DNA of 64,000 nucleotides from Candidatus Uabimicrobium amorphum (GTDB lineage: Bacteria > Planctomycetota > Uabimicrobiia > Uabimicrobiales > Uabimicrobiaceae). The notes under the pieces were generated by a model that was given only the letters and a program-made list of their open reading frames with translations, was not told the origin of the DNA and did no database searches. This document shows positions 43,653 to 52,694 of the stretch, piece after piece; positions within the stretch are counted from its first letter, which is position 1, and each line of letters opens with the position of its first letter. The stretch is taken from contig NZ_AP019860.1 in the NCBI RefSeq assembly GCF_009002475.1, positions 2,914,001 through 2,978,000 on the forward strand, read 5' to 3'. The position numbers and the translations under genes were made by a program.

Positions 43653-44459
43653 ATGGATAATCAAAATTTACAAAATGACAAAATCACTGTTGTAATAGCG
43701 TGGGCCAAAAAGAAAAGAACACGTATTATTTGTGATCTAAACTTATACTGCATTTTACTGCGAGAGGATCACCGCGTCTACACAACGATTTCATATGACG
43801 TAAAAAAGTGCAAAGGTGTGTTTCTCGCCGAAGAAAGTCGTGCTGTTGATACAGAAATTGCCACGGAAAAAATGCAAATCAATTTAGGACAAGTTGCTGA
43901 TAAAGTTCAACAACTTGTCCTTGTCGTCGACATCTTCGGCGCGGTATCACGCAAGCAAGATTTTACGAGCATTTCCCAGGCAATGTTTGTGGTAAAAGAT
44001 GGTAATGACATCAAATTTGAAAAGGATTTACCTTCTTTTGCGCAACAAAAAACAACGATTCCCGTCGTCCTAGTACGTACCAAGCACGGCTGGCAATTAC
44101 AACAAAAGAATCTGTCTTCCGCGGAATATTCGGAATATATAGAATCGTTCATTGCCAAGTTCAATAAACATCGTCGTATCTACGAGTGGATATTAACACC
44201 CATCGTATACCCGTGTGTCGCATTATTTTTTTACACGAAAATATCAACTCTGAGTATTTGGCAAATATTGCTATCCGTTATTGGTGTTGTTTTCTTATTG
44301 CCACAAATAGTACACATGTTCACCATAGCACTTGCCTCCATAGGAAAAGATCATGACTTGGAGCACATCCATTATCAAAAATCGGAATTCGTCACGAAAT
44401 TAGTTTGCGATATGCTGCTAAAAGATAAAGAAGACAACCGTCGTGCAGTAGAGGAATAA
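43653..44459 (+). CDS. TerD-like domain protein with C-terminal membrane spans
   Basis: 268 residues. The first 165 follow the TerD (tellurite-resistance/stress) beta-sandwich: CDLNLYCILLREDHRV, EKMQINLGQV, QQLVLVVDIFGAVSRKQDF and ISQAMFVVKDG. The acidic GDDE calcium loop of classic TerD is altered here (DTEIATEKM), so calcium binding is uncertain. After about residue 180 come two likely spans (YPCVALFFYTKI, ILLSVIGVVFLLPQIVHMF) and a charged tail. TerD proteins are usually soluble; a membrane-anchored version is unusual. Stands alone after the thiolase unit; followed directly by a repeat element. Confidence 0.75.
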   Translation: MDNQNLQNDKITVVIAWAKKKRTRIICDLNLYCILLREDHRVYTTISYDVKKCKGVFLAEESRAVDTEIATEKMQINLGQVADKVQQLVLVVDIFGAVSRKQDFTSISQAMFVVKDGNDIKFEKDLPSFAQQKTTIPVVLVRTKHGWQLQQKNLSSAEYSEYIESFIAKFNKHRRIYEWILTPIVYPCVALFFYTKISTLSIWQILLSVIGVVFLLPQIVHMFTIALASIGKDHDLEHIHYQKSEFVTKLVCDMLLKDKEDNRRAVEE

Positions 44460-44460
44460 T

Positions 44461-44716
44461 GTTACGGTCACGGCTCAACTCCATCGAATTAAGTGTAAAT
44501 GCTTTTAAAAAAAAGCTTACCTTACCCGTGTCATCCCTGACTTGATCAGGGATCCACGAACAGAAGTCGACTTTGTATTGCTGGATCCCGTCTCTTTCCA
44601 AAAACTTTTGGTTTTTGGGGACGGGATGACAAGTGTGTAAATGTTTTACTGTTTTACACTTACCTCTTAAGTCAATGGTATTGACTGTCAGGGCTACGGT
44701 CACGGTTGGTGGCTGT
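44461..44716. repeat. Composite repeat with palindrome copy C and hexamer flanks
   Basis: Within the 364-bp gap 44460-44823. Outer ACGGTCACGG hexamer tracts (44464 and about 44704), then an imperfect inverted repeat CCATCGAATTAAGTGTAAA / TTTACACTTACCTCTTAAG with TCAATGG, then the GTCATCC palindrome copy C (44529-44631). The right arm (44641-44680) is nearly identical to that of the element at 41091-41442, so the two are copies of one composite, but this one lacks the TAGGGCGTGTC outer ends. Confidence 0.75.
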
Positions 44717-44758
44717 ATTATTTTTGCAGATGTTATTTTCCAAAAAAATTGCAAAAAG

Positions 44759-44804
44759 GATGATTATATGCTACATTTAACTAAATATGTAACATATAAT
44801 CATC
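44759..44804. promoter_or_regulatory. Long hairpin/operator in the SDR leader
   Basis: Perfect 12-bp arms GATGATTATATG (44759-44770) and CATATAATCATC (44793-44804), with an inner TACAT/ATGTA pairing, 19 nt before the SDR start codon and just ahead of its GGGAG. Could be an operator or an mRNA structure affecting translation initiation. Confidence 0.5.
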
Positions 44805-44823
44805 ATTTCCTCGGGAGAACATC

Positions 44824-45780
44824 ATGAACTTTACTGATCGGGTTCTAAACAATGTTTACAAGAAAACGGTGGCCTTTTCTTACGGGATGCCGGGCTATCG
44901 TTTGCAAAAGAAGTATTGGTGCGATTTAGACAGCGATTTATCGCAAAATACTTACGTCGTTACGGGAGCGAATTCGGGTATTGGCAAGGCAATGGCCCAA
45001 CATCTGGCAAGACGCCAAGCACGCGTTATATTGGTTTGTCGCAATTTAGAAAAAGGTAAACAAACGCAAAAAGAATTGACAATGACCGCCCGTAATCGCA
45101 ATGTCATGTTGGAAATAGCCGATTTATCAAAAATAAACGACGTGGAGCGACTGGCGTATCGTTTTAGTAATTGGTATCCAAATATAGACTGCTTGATTCA
45201 CAACGCAGGCGTTATGGTTCAGGAAAGAGAAACGACAGACGACGACATCGAACGCACATTTGCCACCAACGTCGTCGGCCCATTTTTGCTCACCATGCGC
45301 ATATACCCTTTGCTAGAAAAATCTCCCAATCCCCATATTATACAAGTTTCTTCGGGAGGAATGTACACGCAAAAAATAGACGTGGATACTCTACAACACG
45401 GCCCCGAAGACTATCGTGGGGTAAAGGCCTATGCGCAAAGTAAAAGAGCGCAGGTGATGCTAAACAAGCTATGGGCAGATTTTTTCCGAGATAAGAATAT
45501 CACGTGCAGTTGTATGCACCCTGGTTGGGTGAGAACCGTCGGCTTAGAAAAATCGCTACCGCGCTTTAATAAAATTTTCGCAAAAATATTGCGAACACCA
45601 GACGCTGGGGCAGACACAGCTCTATGGCTTGCGACCCTATCAAAACCACCGCAATCGGGAAAATTGTGGTTCGACCGTTCGATTATTCCCGAACATGTCT
45701 CGGAAAAAACAAAGGAAGAGGAAGGTGACTTCCAAAAGCTGTGGGATTTACTAAAAAAATTGACGAAATACGAAGAATAG
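44824..45780 (+). CDS. Short-chain dehydrogenase/reductase (DHRS12-like)
   Basis: 318-residue NAD(P)-dependent oxidoreductase. Nucleotide motif TGANSGIGKAMA, HNAGVM, the catalytic Ser in IIQVSSGGMY, and a Tyr-x3-Lys in YAQSKRA (KAYAQSKRAQV). The N-terminal 35 residues before the Rossmann fold (NNVYKKTVAFSYGMPGY) recall the extension of DHRS12-like SDRs. Substrate unknown. GGGAG precedes the ATG, and a long hairpin lies just upstream. An intrinsic terminator follows (45833), so it is probably monocistronic. Confidence 0.85.
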   Translation: MNFTDRVLNNVYKKTVAFSYGMPGYRLQKKYWCDLDSDLSQNTYVVTGANSGIGKAMAQHLARRQARVILVCRNLEKGKQTQKELTMTARNRNVMLEIADLSKINDVERLAYRFSNWYPNIDCLIHNAGVMVQERETTDDDIERTFATNVVGPFLLTMRIYPLLEKSPNPHIIQVSSGGMYTQKIDVDTLQHGPEDYRGVKAYAQSKRAQVMLNKLWADFFRDKNITCSCMHPGWVRTVGLEKSLPRFNKIFAKILRTPDAGADTALWLATLSKPPQSGKLWFDRSIIPEHVSEKTKEEEGDFQKLWDLLKKLTKYEE

Positions 45781-45832
45781 TCACCATCAAAAACAGTGAA
45801 AATTTCTCCTAATGAAAAGTTAGAGGTGGATG

Positions 45833-45859
45833 CCGATCCCAAATGGGATCGGATTTTTT
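45833..45859 (+). terminator. Intrinsic terminator of the SDR gene
   Basis: CCGATCCC (45833-45840), AAAT loop, GGGATCGG (45845-45852), then ATTTTTTA: an 8-bp GC-rich stem and a T-run, 53 nt after the stop. Confidence 0.85.
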
Positions 45860-45885
45860 ATTTAGCCTTCGACCATTGCCGAATT

Positions 45886-46124
45886 ATAGAGCGTGTCATC
45901 AATTAATAACATATACAAATACTAGATAATATATGCGCTAGGTGTCATCCCGCACTTGATGCGGGATCCACAAATAAAATTAGAAAAGCTGTAAAAAATA
46001 AGGCATTCTTATTTCTAAAAATATTTCTTTTTATTTTTGATATTTCTTTTTATTAACTTGGATCCCTGCTTTCGCAGGGATGACACGAGAACGGAACAAA
46101 TTTGCTAATTAATGACAGCCCTAA
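45886..46124. mobile_element. MITE-like element with palindrome copy D
   Basis: In the 523-bp gap 45781-46303. Ends TATAGAGCGTGTCATCAATT and AATTAATGACAGCCCTAATA are imperfect inverted repeats of about 20 bp. Inside, TGTCATCC (45943) and GGATGACA (to 46085) bound copy D of the palindrome, with CCCGCActtgaTGCGGG and CCCTGCtttcGCAGGG hairpins. No coding capacity. The rest of the gap holds the SDR terminator on the left and the AT-rich leader of the EI24-like gene on the right. Confidence 0.65.
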
Positions 46125-46303
46125 TACTCTCATTTTCATAAAAAGCTCCTGTAAAACAAATTCATCAAAACTGTGGTGAAAAGCTTCTTTTATATTGCAT
46201 AACTATTCGTTTATGCCATACAATGTTATTCACTCGATGAGTTTAAGGTACAAAAATCAAATAATGTTGCGTATTTTTTACGCCGTATTTTGGGAGCATT
46301 GCC

Positions 46304-46942
46304 ATGATATCCGGTTTTTTTTATCCATTAAAAGGTTGCTTATTTTTTTTGAAGCATCGCAGTTTGTGGAAACATTTGATCAAATCCATTTTTATTTCGA
46401 TTGTATTGCTATTTTTAGTGATCGGTGGTGCATCGAAACATTACACCTTACACATTGCCCAAACACCTATGTTAAAAAAAGTCATACTAACGACTCTTTT
46501 AACGATCATATCTGCGATTATTTTTTTTGCGATCAACAGTATGTTGACAGCACGCTTCATGAAGGCTCTGTCACGCCATGTAGAAAAAATTGTTTTACAA
46601 AAAGAGATCCAAGAACCCAAAGTGAGCTTTGGACAAATGATCAAAGGTATATTCCACGCCATTCGCTCCATACCTTTTTTTCTGCTAATTCTCGCTCTAA
46701 ACTTTGTGCCAGTAGTGGGACAAATCCTTACCTTATACTATCTCGGACGTAACTACACCAGCTTTCCTTTGGAACTACGTACAGATAAAAACGCCCAGAA
46801 AAAAGTATCGCAAAACGCTTTGGGATTTATTACCTTTGGTTTTACCGCAACTCTCATGATGATTCCTCCCTTCACGATTATTTCTCACCCAATGTGTGTT
46901 GTTGGTGGTACGTTGATGACTTTGGAAAAAATAGATGCCTAA
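46304..46942 (+). CDS. EI24/CysZ-like membrane protein
   Basis: 212 residues with four to five spans. Resembles the EI24 family (CysZ sulfate permease relatives): an opening with FFYPLKGCLFFLKHRSLWK, a middle amphipathic part (RFMKALSRHVEKIVLQKE) and a late FFLLILALNFVPVVGQILTL. GGGAG precedes the ATG at 46304. An overlapping frame at 46195-46752 is a shadow. Sulfate transport is only one possibility; the family is broad. Confidence 0.75.
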   Translation: MISGFFYPLKGCLFFLKHRSLWKHLIKSIFISIVLLFLVIGGASKHYTLHIAQTPMLKKVILTTLLTIISAIIFFAINSMLTARFMKALSRHVEKIVLQKEIQEPKVSFGQMIKGIFHAIRSIPFFLLILALNFVPVVGQILTLYYLGRNYTSFPLELRTDKNAQKKVSQNALGFITFGFTATLMMIPPFTIISHPMCVVGGTLMTLEKIDA

Positions 46943-47012
46943 GTCACCTTTTTGAATTTGGCGACCAATAGTAGAGTAGTGATACAACATCTACTCTTAC
47001 TAAGGAAATAAA

Positions 47013-47945
47013 ATGAACGCCAAAAAAATCATGAAATTTATGGCATTTGCCGCTATTGCAGTTGCCTTTGTATGGTTAATCGATCTTTCAACAACCAAAA
47101 GTCAGCGTGGAATCATTATACTCGCAACCGGCCTGTGTCTTTCTTTACTCATGAATGCACGAAATATTGCTTTCCATTGCTTGGTATGGCTTTGTGCCTT
47201 CATACTACTATCCTTCTTACCTTCGTCAGGGATTCACGTACTTATTATTGGCTTATGCGCTGTTTATATCAGTGGATTTGGCAATTCCTCAAAAGAAGAA
47301 CAGTTGGATGAGGAACTTGCCGCGTCATTAGAAAAAGGGGTCAAAAAAGGAACGGAAGAAGCACAACAGTATTTGTCTACGCCAAGAGCTACACAGTCAA
47401 AAGAAAAAAAATCTCTCGTTATGGGAAAAACGGAAGTCATCTTAGACGACGATGAAGTCACTTTTAAATCAGGTCCGACTCTTGTAGATAAGTTTGTCAT
47501 CATTTCTGGCATCGTCTGTTTTGGTTTTGTTTGCGCATTTTGGTCGTGGACCGTTAGCCTAGTAGTATGGTCTCTAAGTATTTTCGTCATGTTTGTATGC
47601 AGAGAAGCGGCCCTACTGTCCACGACAGAAATCTCCACAGGGAACTGGAAAAACGAGCGCTATGTTGCTGCGGCATCACAGCCCATCTCTCTACTACAAA
47701 ACATTTGTTGTTATATCAAGGTATGGGATGTGTACCAAAACGGAATGCTTGACCATCGCAAGTTTGACTATCGTTTATGTGGTGAACTAAGAGACGGAGG
47801 TGAAGTTTGTTTATCTTCCGGAATTGATTTATATGACTTTGAAGAGTTCCAACAAAAATTCCAAACATTGGCGATGATTCTAAAAGACCGCATGTTCATC
47901 TGGGGAATGGATGTGGGTGTTAAGATGGACTTAGAAGAACAATAA
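47013..47945 (+). CDS. Membrane protein, unknown function
   Basis: 310 residues with two clusters of spans: residues about 8-85 (three hydrophobic segments) and about 165-200 (VIISGIVCFGFVCAFWSWTV and the next). Between them lies a charged, helical cytoplasmic or periplasmic loop (SKEEQLDEELAASLEKGVKK). The C-terminal 110 residues are soluble with mixed alpha/beta pattern (CCYIKVWDVYQNGMLDHRKF). No family recognised. AAGGA precedes the ATG. It may form a unit with the EI24-like gene 70 bp upstream. A perfect hairpin follows immediately. Confidence 0.6.
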   Translation: MNAKKIMKFMAFAAIAVAFVWLIDLSTTKSQRGIIILATGLCLSLLMNARNIAFHCLVWLCAFILLSFLPSSGIHVLIIGLCAVYISGFGNSSKEEQLDEELAASLEKGVKKGTEEAQQYLSTPRATQSKEKKSLVMGKTEVILDDDEVTFKSGPTLVDKFVIISGIVCFGFVCAFWSWTVSLVVWSLSIFVMFVCREAALLSTTEISTGNWKNERYVAAASQPISLLQNICCYIKVWDVYQNGMLDHRKFDYRLCGELRDGGEVCLSSGIDLYDFEEFQQKFQTLAMILKDRMFIWGMDVGVKMDLEEQ

Positions 47946-47973
47946 ATTGTTCCCGTTTTATAACGGGAACAAT
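47946..47973. terminator. Perfect 12-bp hairpin between convergent genes
   Basis: ATTGTTCCCGTT-TTAT-AACGGGAACAAT fills the 31-bp gap between the unknown membrane protein and the RND pump gene. No T-run, but the symmetric stem suits a bidirectional transcript end. Confidence 0.65.
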
Positions 47974-47976
47974 GCA

Positions 47977-50900
47977 CTACTGTGTTTTGCTTTTCTTTGC
48001 CAACAAATTCATCATTTTATGCGGCAACGACTTGATCGTTCCCCAACAAATTTTTAACAACGTACCGCAATCAATAAGCAAAGACTGGATACCTGGAACA
48101 AGTACCAAAGTTAAAAATGTGGAGAACACTAATCCACCAGCGATCGCCGTTGCCAATCCACTGTATAGCTCCGAACCAGGCGCACCTTGTATACACATAG
48201 GGATTAAACCGAATACCGTGGTGATAGTACTCATGAAAGCCGGACGTAGACGCGTGCGCACACTCTCACTAATGGCGAGGTGTGGTTCATAGCCTTCTTC
48301 TTTCATAAAATTGAGTGCTTGGTGCACGACGAGAATAGCGTTGTTCACCACAATTCCCCCCAAAATGAAAAAACCCAGCACGGTGAGCATGTCGAAAGGT
48401 GCCTCATTCCACACAATAGCAAAAATTCCTCCAGATATGGCGAGAGGTACAGAAAACATAATAATAAACGGAAAGAAAAACGACTCAAATAGACTACAGA
48501 GCAATAAATAGATAATTGCTACAGACAATAAGAAATTAGGTTTTAAAGCATCTTGTGTTCGTTTTAAATCCGACGCCGATCCAGAGACGTCGATATTGTA
48601 CTCTCCAGGAAGATTCTTTAGCATCGGAGCAATAATCTCATTGCGCACTTCATCTATCGCTTCTTCCAGCGGTTTTGTTTCATCCAGGTTAATGCTCAGG
48701 GTAATGGCACGGCTACGTTCACTGTGCAAGATCTGCGTTGGTCCATTGGTTGTGTATATATCGGTGACACTATCGAGATTTGTTGTGCCAACACCTTCCA
48801 CAAAAAACTGCACCATTTTCAGTTGCTCAATGTCATCGATAATGTACTCAGGAACCTTCACCACGATATCGATGTCGTCTGATCCATCGCGAAACTTACC
48901 GGTTTTCTTCCCGGCAACAAAAGTTTCCACGACACTTGCCACTTCAAAGGCCCTAAGACCCAATTCTGACGCGCGCTCACGGTCGATGTTGATACGGATT
49001 TCTGGTAAACCTACCTCAAAATCGCGTGTTACGCGACCATAGCCAGCATTTTTCCCCATTTGATTGATTCGTTGTTCTACCTCATCGGCGAGAACTTTGA
49101 GCTTTTCAATATCGGGTCCACTTACTTCTACGTTAAAACCTTTGTTGGCGAAGCGTCCAAATAACCCGGGACGAATTGCAAAAGCGTATTCGGTCCCTGG
49201 CGTACCAAAAGTCGCTCCGGTAAGTAGAAAAGCCAGATAATCCATCGAGGAACGAAACGGCTTTTGCGTCATCGGATTCATCGACATAGGTAGATTTTCG
49301 ACAGGGGTGCGTGCGTATTTTTCTTTAAACACCGTGATCATCAGATTAAACCCAGAAGAGGTAATCGCCACCATTCTCTCAATCGCAATATTGTCTTCGC
49401 TATTCCCTTTGCGTGGATCAAAGAGTATTTTTTCCACCTTGCGTTCCATGGTTGCCGAAATTTGCGACTTTTTTTCCACATTCGTTCCCGGGGGTACCTT
49501 GTAGATCAAAATAATCATATTGCGGTTTCCGGTGGGCAGGTATTCCATCGGTGGAATAAATTTTAACGTCACCACAAAGATCGGAATCACCAACAGAGCA
49601 ATCAGTGTTGTTTTAAACACAATCTGTAACAGAACATTGCTCCCAAAAGAAAGCTTGCGCAGGTATTGTCCGGTGATGAGTTTCACACAAAATTGGAAGG
49701 CAAAGCCAATACCACGCCCGATGTAATCACTTGGCAAAAACAAATAGCGCGTTATCGCGAGCGGTTGGCTCTTTTTCATTAAACGCGATGACATCATCAC
49801 CACTAACGTGAAGGAAAGTACCAAAGAAACAGCAACACTGCACGAAATGGCCAGGGCAATATCTTTAAAAAGTTCTCCCGCTTCTTCTTTTATGTACAAA
49901 ATAGGTAAAAATACCGCCATTGTCGTCAATGTTGATGCAAGAATTGCTCCCCACACTTCTTGAATACCAACAAGACAAGCTTCGCGTAGTTTTTTTCCCA
50001 TTTCCAAATGGCGATAGATGTTTTCAATCACCACAATTGCATTGTCTAAAGTCATTCCTACAGCAAATGCAATACCTGCGAGAGAGATAATATTGATCGT
50101 GCGTCCCAGTATACTCAGAAAAATAAAGTTTGAGATAAAGCACACCGGAATCATCACCGAAACAATCAGTACAGACCGTAAACTCTTTAGAAAAAAAATC
50201 AAAACCGCAGCGGCAAGTACCGCACCAAAAAATAAGTTTTGCGAAACAAAGCTCATCGATTGCCAAATATAATCAGCTTCATTATAAGCCGGTTTTAAAC
50301 GCAAAGAGGCTTGTTGCCCTTTAAAATTCATCGCACTAAATCGTGTGTTAAGACTGTCAATTTTTTGTTGAATGCGCTCAATGGTTTCGACAACGTTGGC
50401 ACCAATTTTCCGCGATATCCCTAAGGCAATCTCCGAACGCATGTTGAGACCGCGCACGGTGGAACTACGCGGTTCAAAAGAATCCTCCACATATGCCACA
50501 TCGCGCAAATACACCGTTCCCGAACTTGTACGCGATAAAACGATGTTTTCAATATCCGCTATCTTGGTAAATTGGCCGACGGTGCGCAGTGTGTAGCGCA
50601 TTTTTCCTTCATCAATGAACCCTCCGCGCACATTGCGATTTTCCAACAAGATAGTGTTGCGTAACTTATCAATGGTAATACCACGTGAGATCATCGATTT
50701 GGGGTCTAAGTTCACAATGATCTGACGTTCACGACCGCCAAAGACAGTGACATCTCCTACGCCATCTACTTTACCAATGGCATCCTTGATTTCATTTTTG
50801 GCAAATTTAGTGATGTCATCGACATTGAGCACATCACTAGAGATCATCAACCACATAATGCGGTCTTCTTCCACCGATGAAACCGCGGAGATAACTGGTT

Positions 50901-51270
50901 TTTCTGCCTCTTCAGGCAAGTCGCTAATCTGATTGGCTTTTTCGATCACATCCAAAAAACGTGCATCGCGGTCTGCTCCCCAATCAAACTCCAAAGAAAC
51001 GGTAGATACGGACTCTGCAGAAGTGGACGTCAACTTGTTGAGCCCTTGGATGGCATTGACTTTTTCTTCAAAAATATCGGTAACCTGCTGCTCAACTTCG
51101 ATAGGTGCTGCCCCAGGATATGCCGTTTGAATACGGATAATAGGTTTATCGACGGTAGGTTTCATCTGGATCGGTAAAGATATAAGTGCTAGCCAGCCAA
51201 ACAATCCCACAAGAAGTACACCAACGACCGTGGTCACAGGGCGATCTACAGCAACCTCTGCTATTTTCAT
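47977..51270 (-). CDS. RND-family efflux transporter permease (AcrB/MexB-like)
   Basis: 1097-residue inner-membrane proton-driven pump. It starts with the typical first span (VTTVVGVLLVGLFGWLALIS) and PTVDKPIIRIQTAYPGA. It has the GxAFAVGMTLDNAIVVIENI segment with the Asp of the proton relay, two periplasmic porter loops and a repeat half ending PLAISGG and FILGGIVVNNAILVVHQAL. Twelve spans are expected. The adaptor gene is 20 bp upstream in the same operon; a TolC-like channel gene is at 59134, in a separate unit with a kinase, and may complete the pump. Substrate not predictable. The length is slightly above the usual 1020-1050. Confidence 0.93.
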   Translation of the reverse strand: MKIAEVAVDRPVTTVVGVLLVGLFGWLALISLPIQMKPTVDKPIIRIQTAYPGAAPIEVEQQVTDIFEEKVNAIQGLNKLTSTSAESVSTVSLEFDWGADRDARFLDVIEKANQISDLPEEAEKPVISAVSSVEEDRIMWLMISSDVLNVDDITKFAKNEIKDAIGKVDGVGDVTVFGGRERQIIVNLDPKSMISRGITIDKLRNTILLENRNVRGGFIDEGKMRYTLRTVGQFTKIADIENIVLSRTSSGTVYLRDVAYVEDSFEPRSSTVRGLNMRSEIALGISRKIGANVVETIERIQQKIDSLNTRFSAMNFKGQQASLRLKPAYNEADYIWQSMSFVSQNLFFGAVLAAAVLIFFLKSLRSVLIVSVMIPVCFISNFIFLSILGRTINIISLAGIAFAVGMTLDNAIVVIENIYRHLEMGKKLREACLVGIQEVWGAILASTLTTMAVFLPILYIKEEAGELFKDIALAISCSVAVSLVLSFTLVVMMSSRLMKKSQPLAITRYLFLPSDYIGRGIGFAFQFCVKLITGQYLRKLSFGSNVLLQIVFKTTLIALLVIPIFVVTLKFIPPMEYLPTGNRNMIILIYKVPPGTNVEKKSQISATMERKVEKILFDPRKGNSEDNIAIERMVAITSSGFNLMITVFKEKYARTPVENLPMSMNPMTQKPFRSSMDYLAFLLTGATFGTPGTEYAFAIRPGLFGRFANKGFNVEVSGPDIEKLKVLADEVEQRINQMGKNAGYGRVTRDFEVGLPEIRINIDRERASELGLRAFEVASVVETFVAGKKTGKFRDGSDDIDIVVKVPEYIIDDIEQLKMVQFFVEGVGTTNLDSVTDIYTTNGPTQILHSERSRAITLSINLDETKPLEEAIDEVRNEIIAPMLKNLPGEYNIDVSGSASDLKRTQDALKPNFLLSVAIIYLLLCSLFESFFFPFIIMFSVPLAISGGIFAIVWNEAPFDMLTVLGFFILGGIVVNNAILVVHQALNFMKEEGYEPHLAISESVRTRLRPAFMSTITTVFGLIPMCIQGAPGSELYSGLATAIAGGLVFSTFLTLVLVPGIQSLLIDCGTLLKICWGTIKSLPHKMMNLLAKKSKTQ

Positions 51271-51290
51271 TTTCTTTCCTCAATTAAGGT

Positions 51291-52580
51291 TTACAGCCCT
51301 TTGGTGATAATAACTTTGGCCCCGGGGTATACATTATTATTATTGGTCACGACCACAATATCGTCCTTTTTTAGTGGGCTAGAACTCGATACGATTTCAA
51401 ACCATTCGCCTTCGCGAACACCCGTAACTATTTCAATGGTTTCCACAGAGCGTTCTTTCGTGATACGGGCCAAGGAAATCTTTCCTTGTTGGTGAATAAA
51501 TGCATCGCGATGAACCAAGAGCACTCCGGCTTCTTCGCGCAAAACACCTTCCACACGACAAAACATTCCTTCGTAAATGTTGCCTTTGGGATTATCGATG
51601 ATCAGTTCTACGGGAAAATTCCGCGCCAAGCCTTCCGTACGAGGGATAATAGCAGAAACAGTTCCCCAAGTTTCCCATCCAGGAAAAGCGTCCATTTTTA
51701 CCTTGGCTTTCATCTTTAAACGCACTAAAGAAATATACTTTTCGGGAATCGAGACCTGAACGCGCACTTGCGATAAGTCGACTAAATCAGCGATTTGCGT
51801 TCCACTGGAAATCCATTCACCTAGTTCTACATATTTTTTAGAAATCATTCCGGAAAATGGAGCCTTAATGGTGGTATTATTTAAACTATCTTCCGCTTGA
51901 CGAAGTTGGGCTTGCATCGTTTTTAGATGTGCAGAAGCAATCTTAATATCTTCAAAACGCGAACCGTCTTTCATTTTCTTTAGTTCGGCACGTGCTTGCT
52001 CTACTTGCGCTGCCATTTCGTCAAACGAAAAACGCGCTGCATCCCACTCCGAACGTGCGATACCATTTTGTTTTAATAGATCTTGTTGGCGATTTTTCTC
52101 GGCTTCCAGTCTTTTTAATGCCGCTTCTTTTTCTTGTAATACCGCTGCAGCGCGCTTTATTTCTTGTTCGATGTAACCGTTTTTTAACTTTTCAATTTCG
52201 GCTTCCCAGCGCAAGCACTCCGCTTTTTTTTCGGCAACTTTGGCTTTCCAAGAGTATGTGTCTATTTGAACAAGAGGTTGTCCTTTGGTTACGGTCATTC
52301 CTTCTTGTAGATTGATTTTTACTATTTCCCCGGCAATTGCCGCTGACAACACTGCTTTGCGTAGGGCAGTTGTTGTCCCAACGATATCAACCTTAACTTT
52401 TAAATGCTTTTCTCTAATTTTGCCCACTTCCACTTGTACAGGTGGTCGAAAGGACGCTTGTTTCTTCGTTGATTTTTTGGCCCCACCACTTTTTTTATTC
52501 GACGGTGATGTGCTATTTTCACCTTGACCACAGCCTATGATAAAAATAAATACAACGAGGACACAAAACAAATGTTGCAT
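51291..52580 (-). CDS. RND efflux periplasmic adaptor lipoprotein
   Basis: 429 residues with lipoprotein signal (MQHLFCVLVVFIFIIGC, lipidated Cys) and a Ser/Lys-rich linker. Membrane-fusion protein layout: barrel-sandwich lead VLSAAIAGEIVKINLQEGMT, a long coiled-coil hairpin (KVAEKKAECLRWEAEIEKLK to LRQAEDSLNN), return lipoyl half TTIKAPFSGMISKKYVELGE and a beta-barrel with VSIPEKYISLV. AGGAG precedes the ATG. Adaptor between the RND pump and an outer-membrane channel. A CGTAA-CTA-TTACG palindrome about 45 bp upstream (52622-52634) may be an operator. Confidence 0.93.
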   Translation of the reverse strand: MQHLFCVLVVFIFIIGCGQGENSTSPSNKKSGGAKKSTKKQASFRPPVQVEVGKIREKHLKVKVDIVGTTTALRKAVLSAAIAGEIVKINLQEGMTVTKGQPLVQIDTYSWKAKVAEKKAECLRWEAEIEKLKNGYIEQEIKRAAAVLQEKEAALKRLEAEKNRQQDLLKQNGIARSEWDAARFSFDEMAAQVEQARAELKKMKDGSRFEDIKIASAHLKTMQAQLRQAEDSLNNTTIKAPFSGMISKKYVELGEWISSGTQIADLVDLSQVRVQVSIPEKYISLVRLKMKAKVKMDAFPGWETWGTVSAIIPRTEGLARNFPVELIIDNPKGNIYEGMFCRVEGVLREEAGVLLVHRDAFIHQQGKISLARITKERSVETIEIVTGVREGEWFEIVSSSSPLKKDDIVVVTNNNNVYPGAKVIITKGL

Positions 52581-52660
52581 GATGAACTCCTAAGAAGGTA
52601 CTTTCAGAAGATGTTGGAATCCGTAATAGTTACGAATATGTGGGAGGAAATAAAGGGGAA

Positions 52661-52685
52661 GAGTGCACTGAAATTCAGTGCACTC
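52661..52685 (-). terminator. Terminator of the sdh operon
   Basis: GAGTGCACTG-AAATT-CAGTGCACTC, a 10-bp perfect stem 10 nt after the sdhB stop on the minus strand, followed there by TTCCCCTTTATTTCC (T-rich). Separates sdhCAB from the efflux genes downstream. Confidence 0.7.
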
Positions 52686-52694
52686 TACAATGTT

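Noticed and set aside
41091..46124. Transposase remnants in the repeat-rich gaps
   Set aside because: No frame in 40978-41515, 44460-44823 or 45781-46303 resembles a transposase; the elements look non-autonomous.
46195..46752. 185-codon frame overlapping the EI24-like gene
   Set aside because: Composition is unlike a protein and the overlapping frame at 46304 has a ribosome site and coherent membrane spans.
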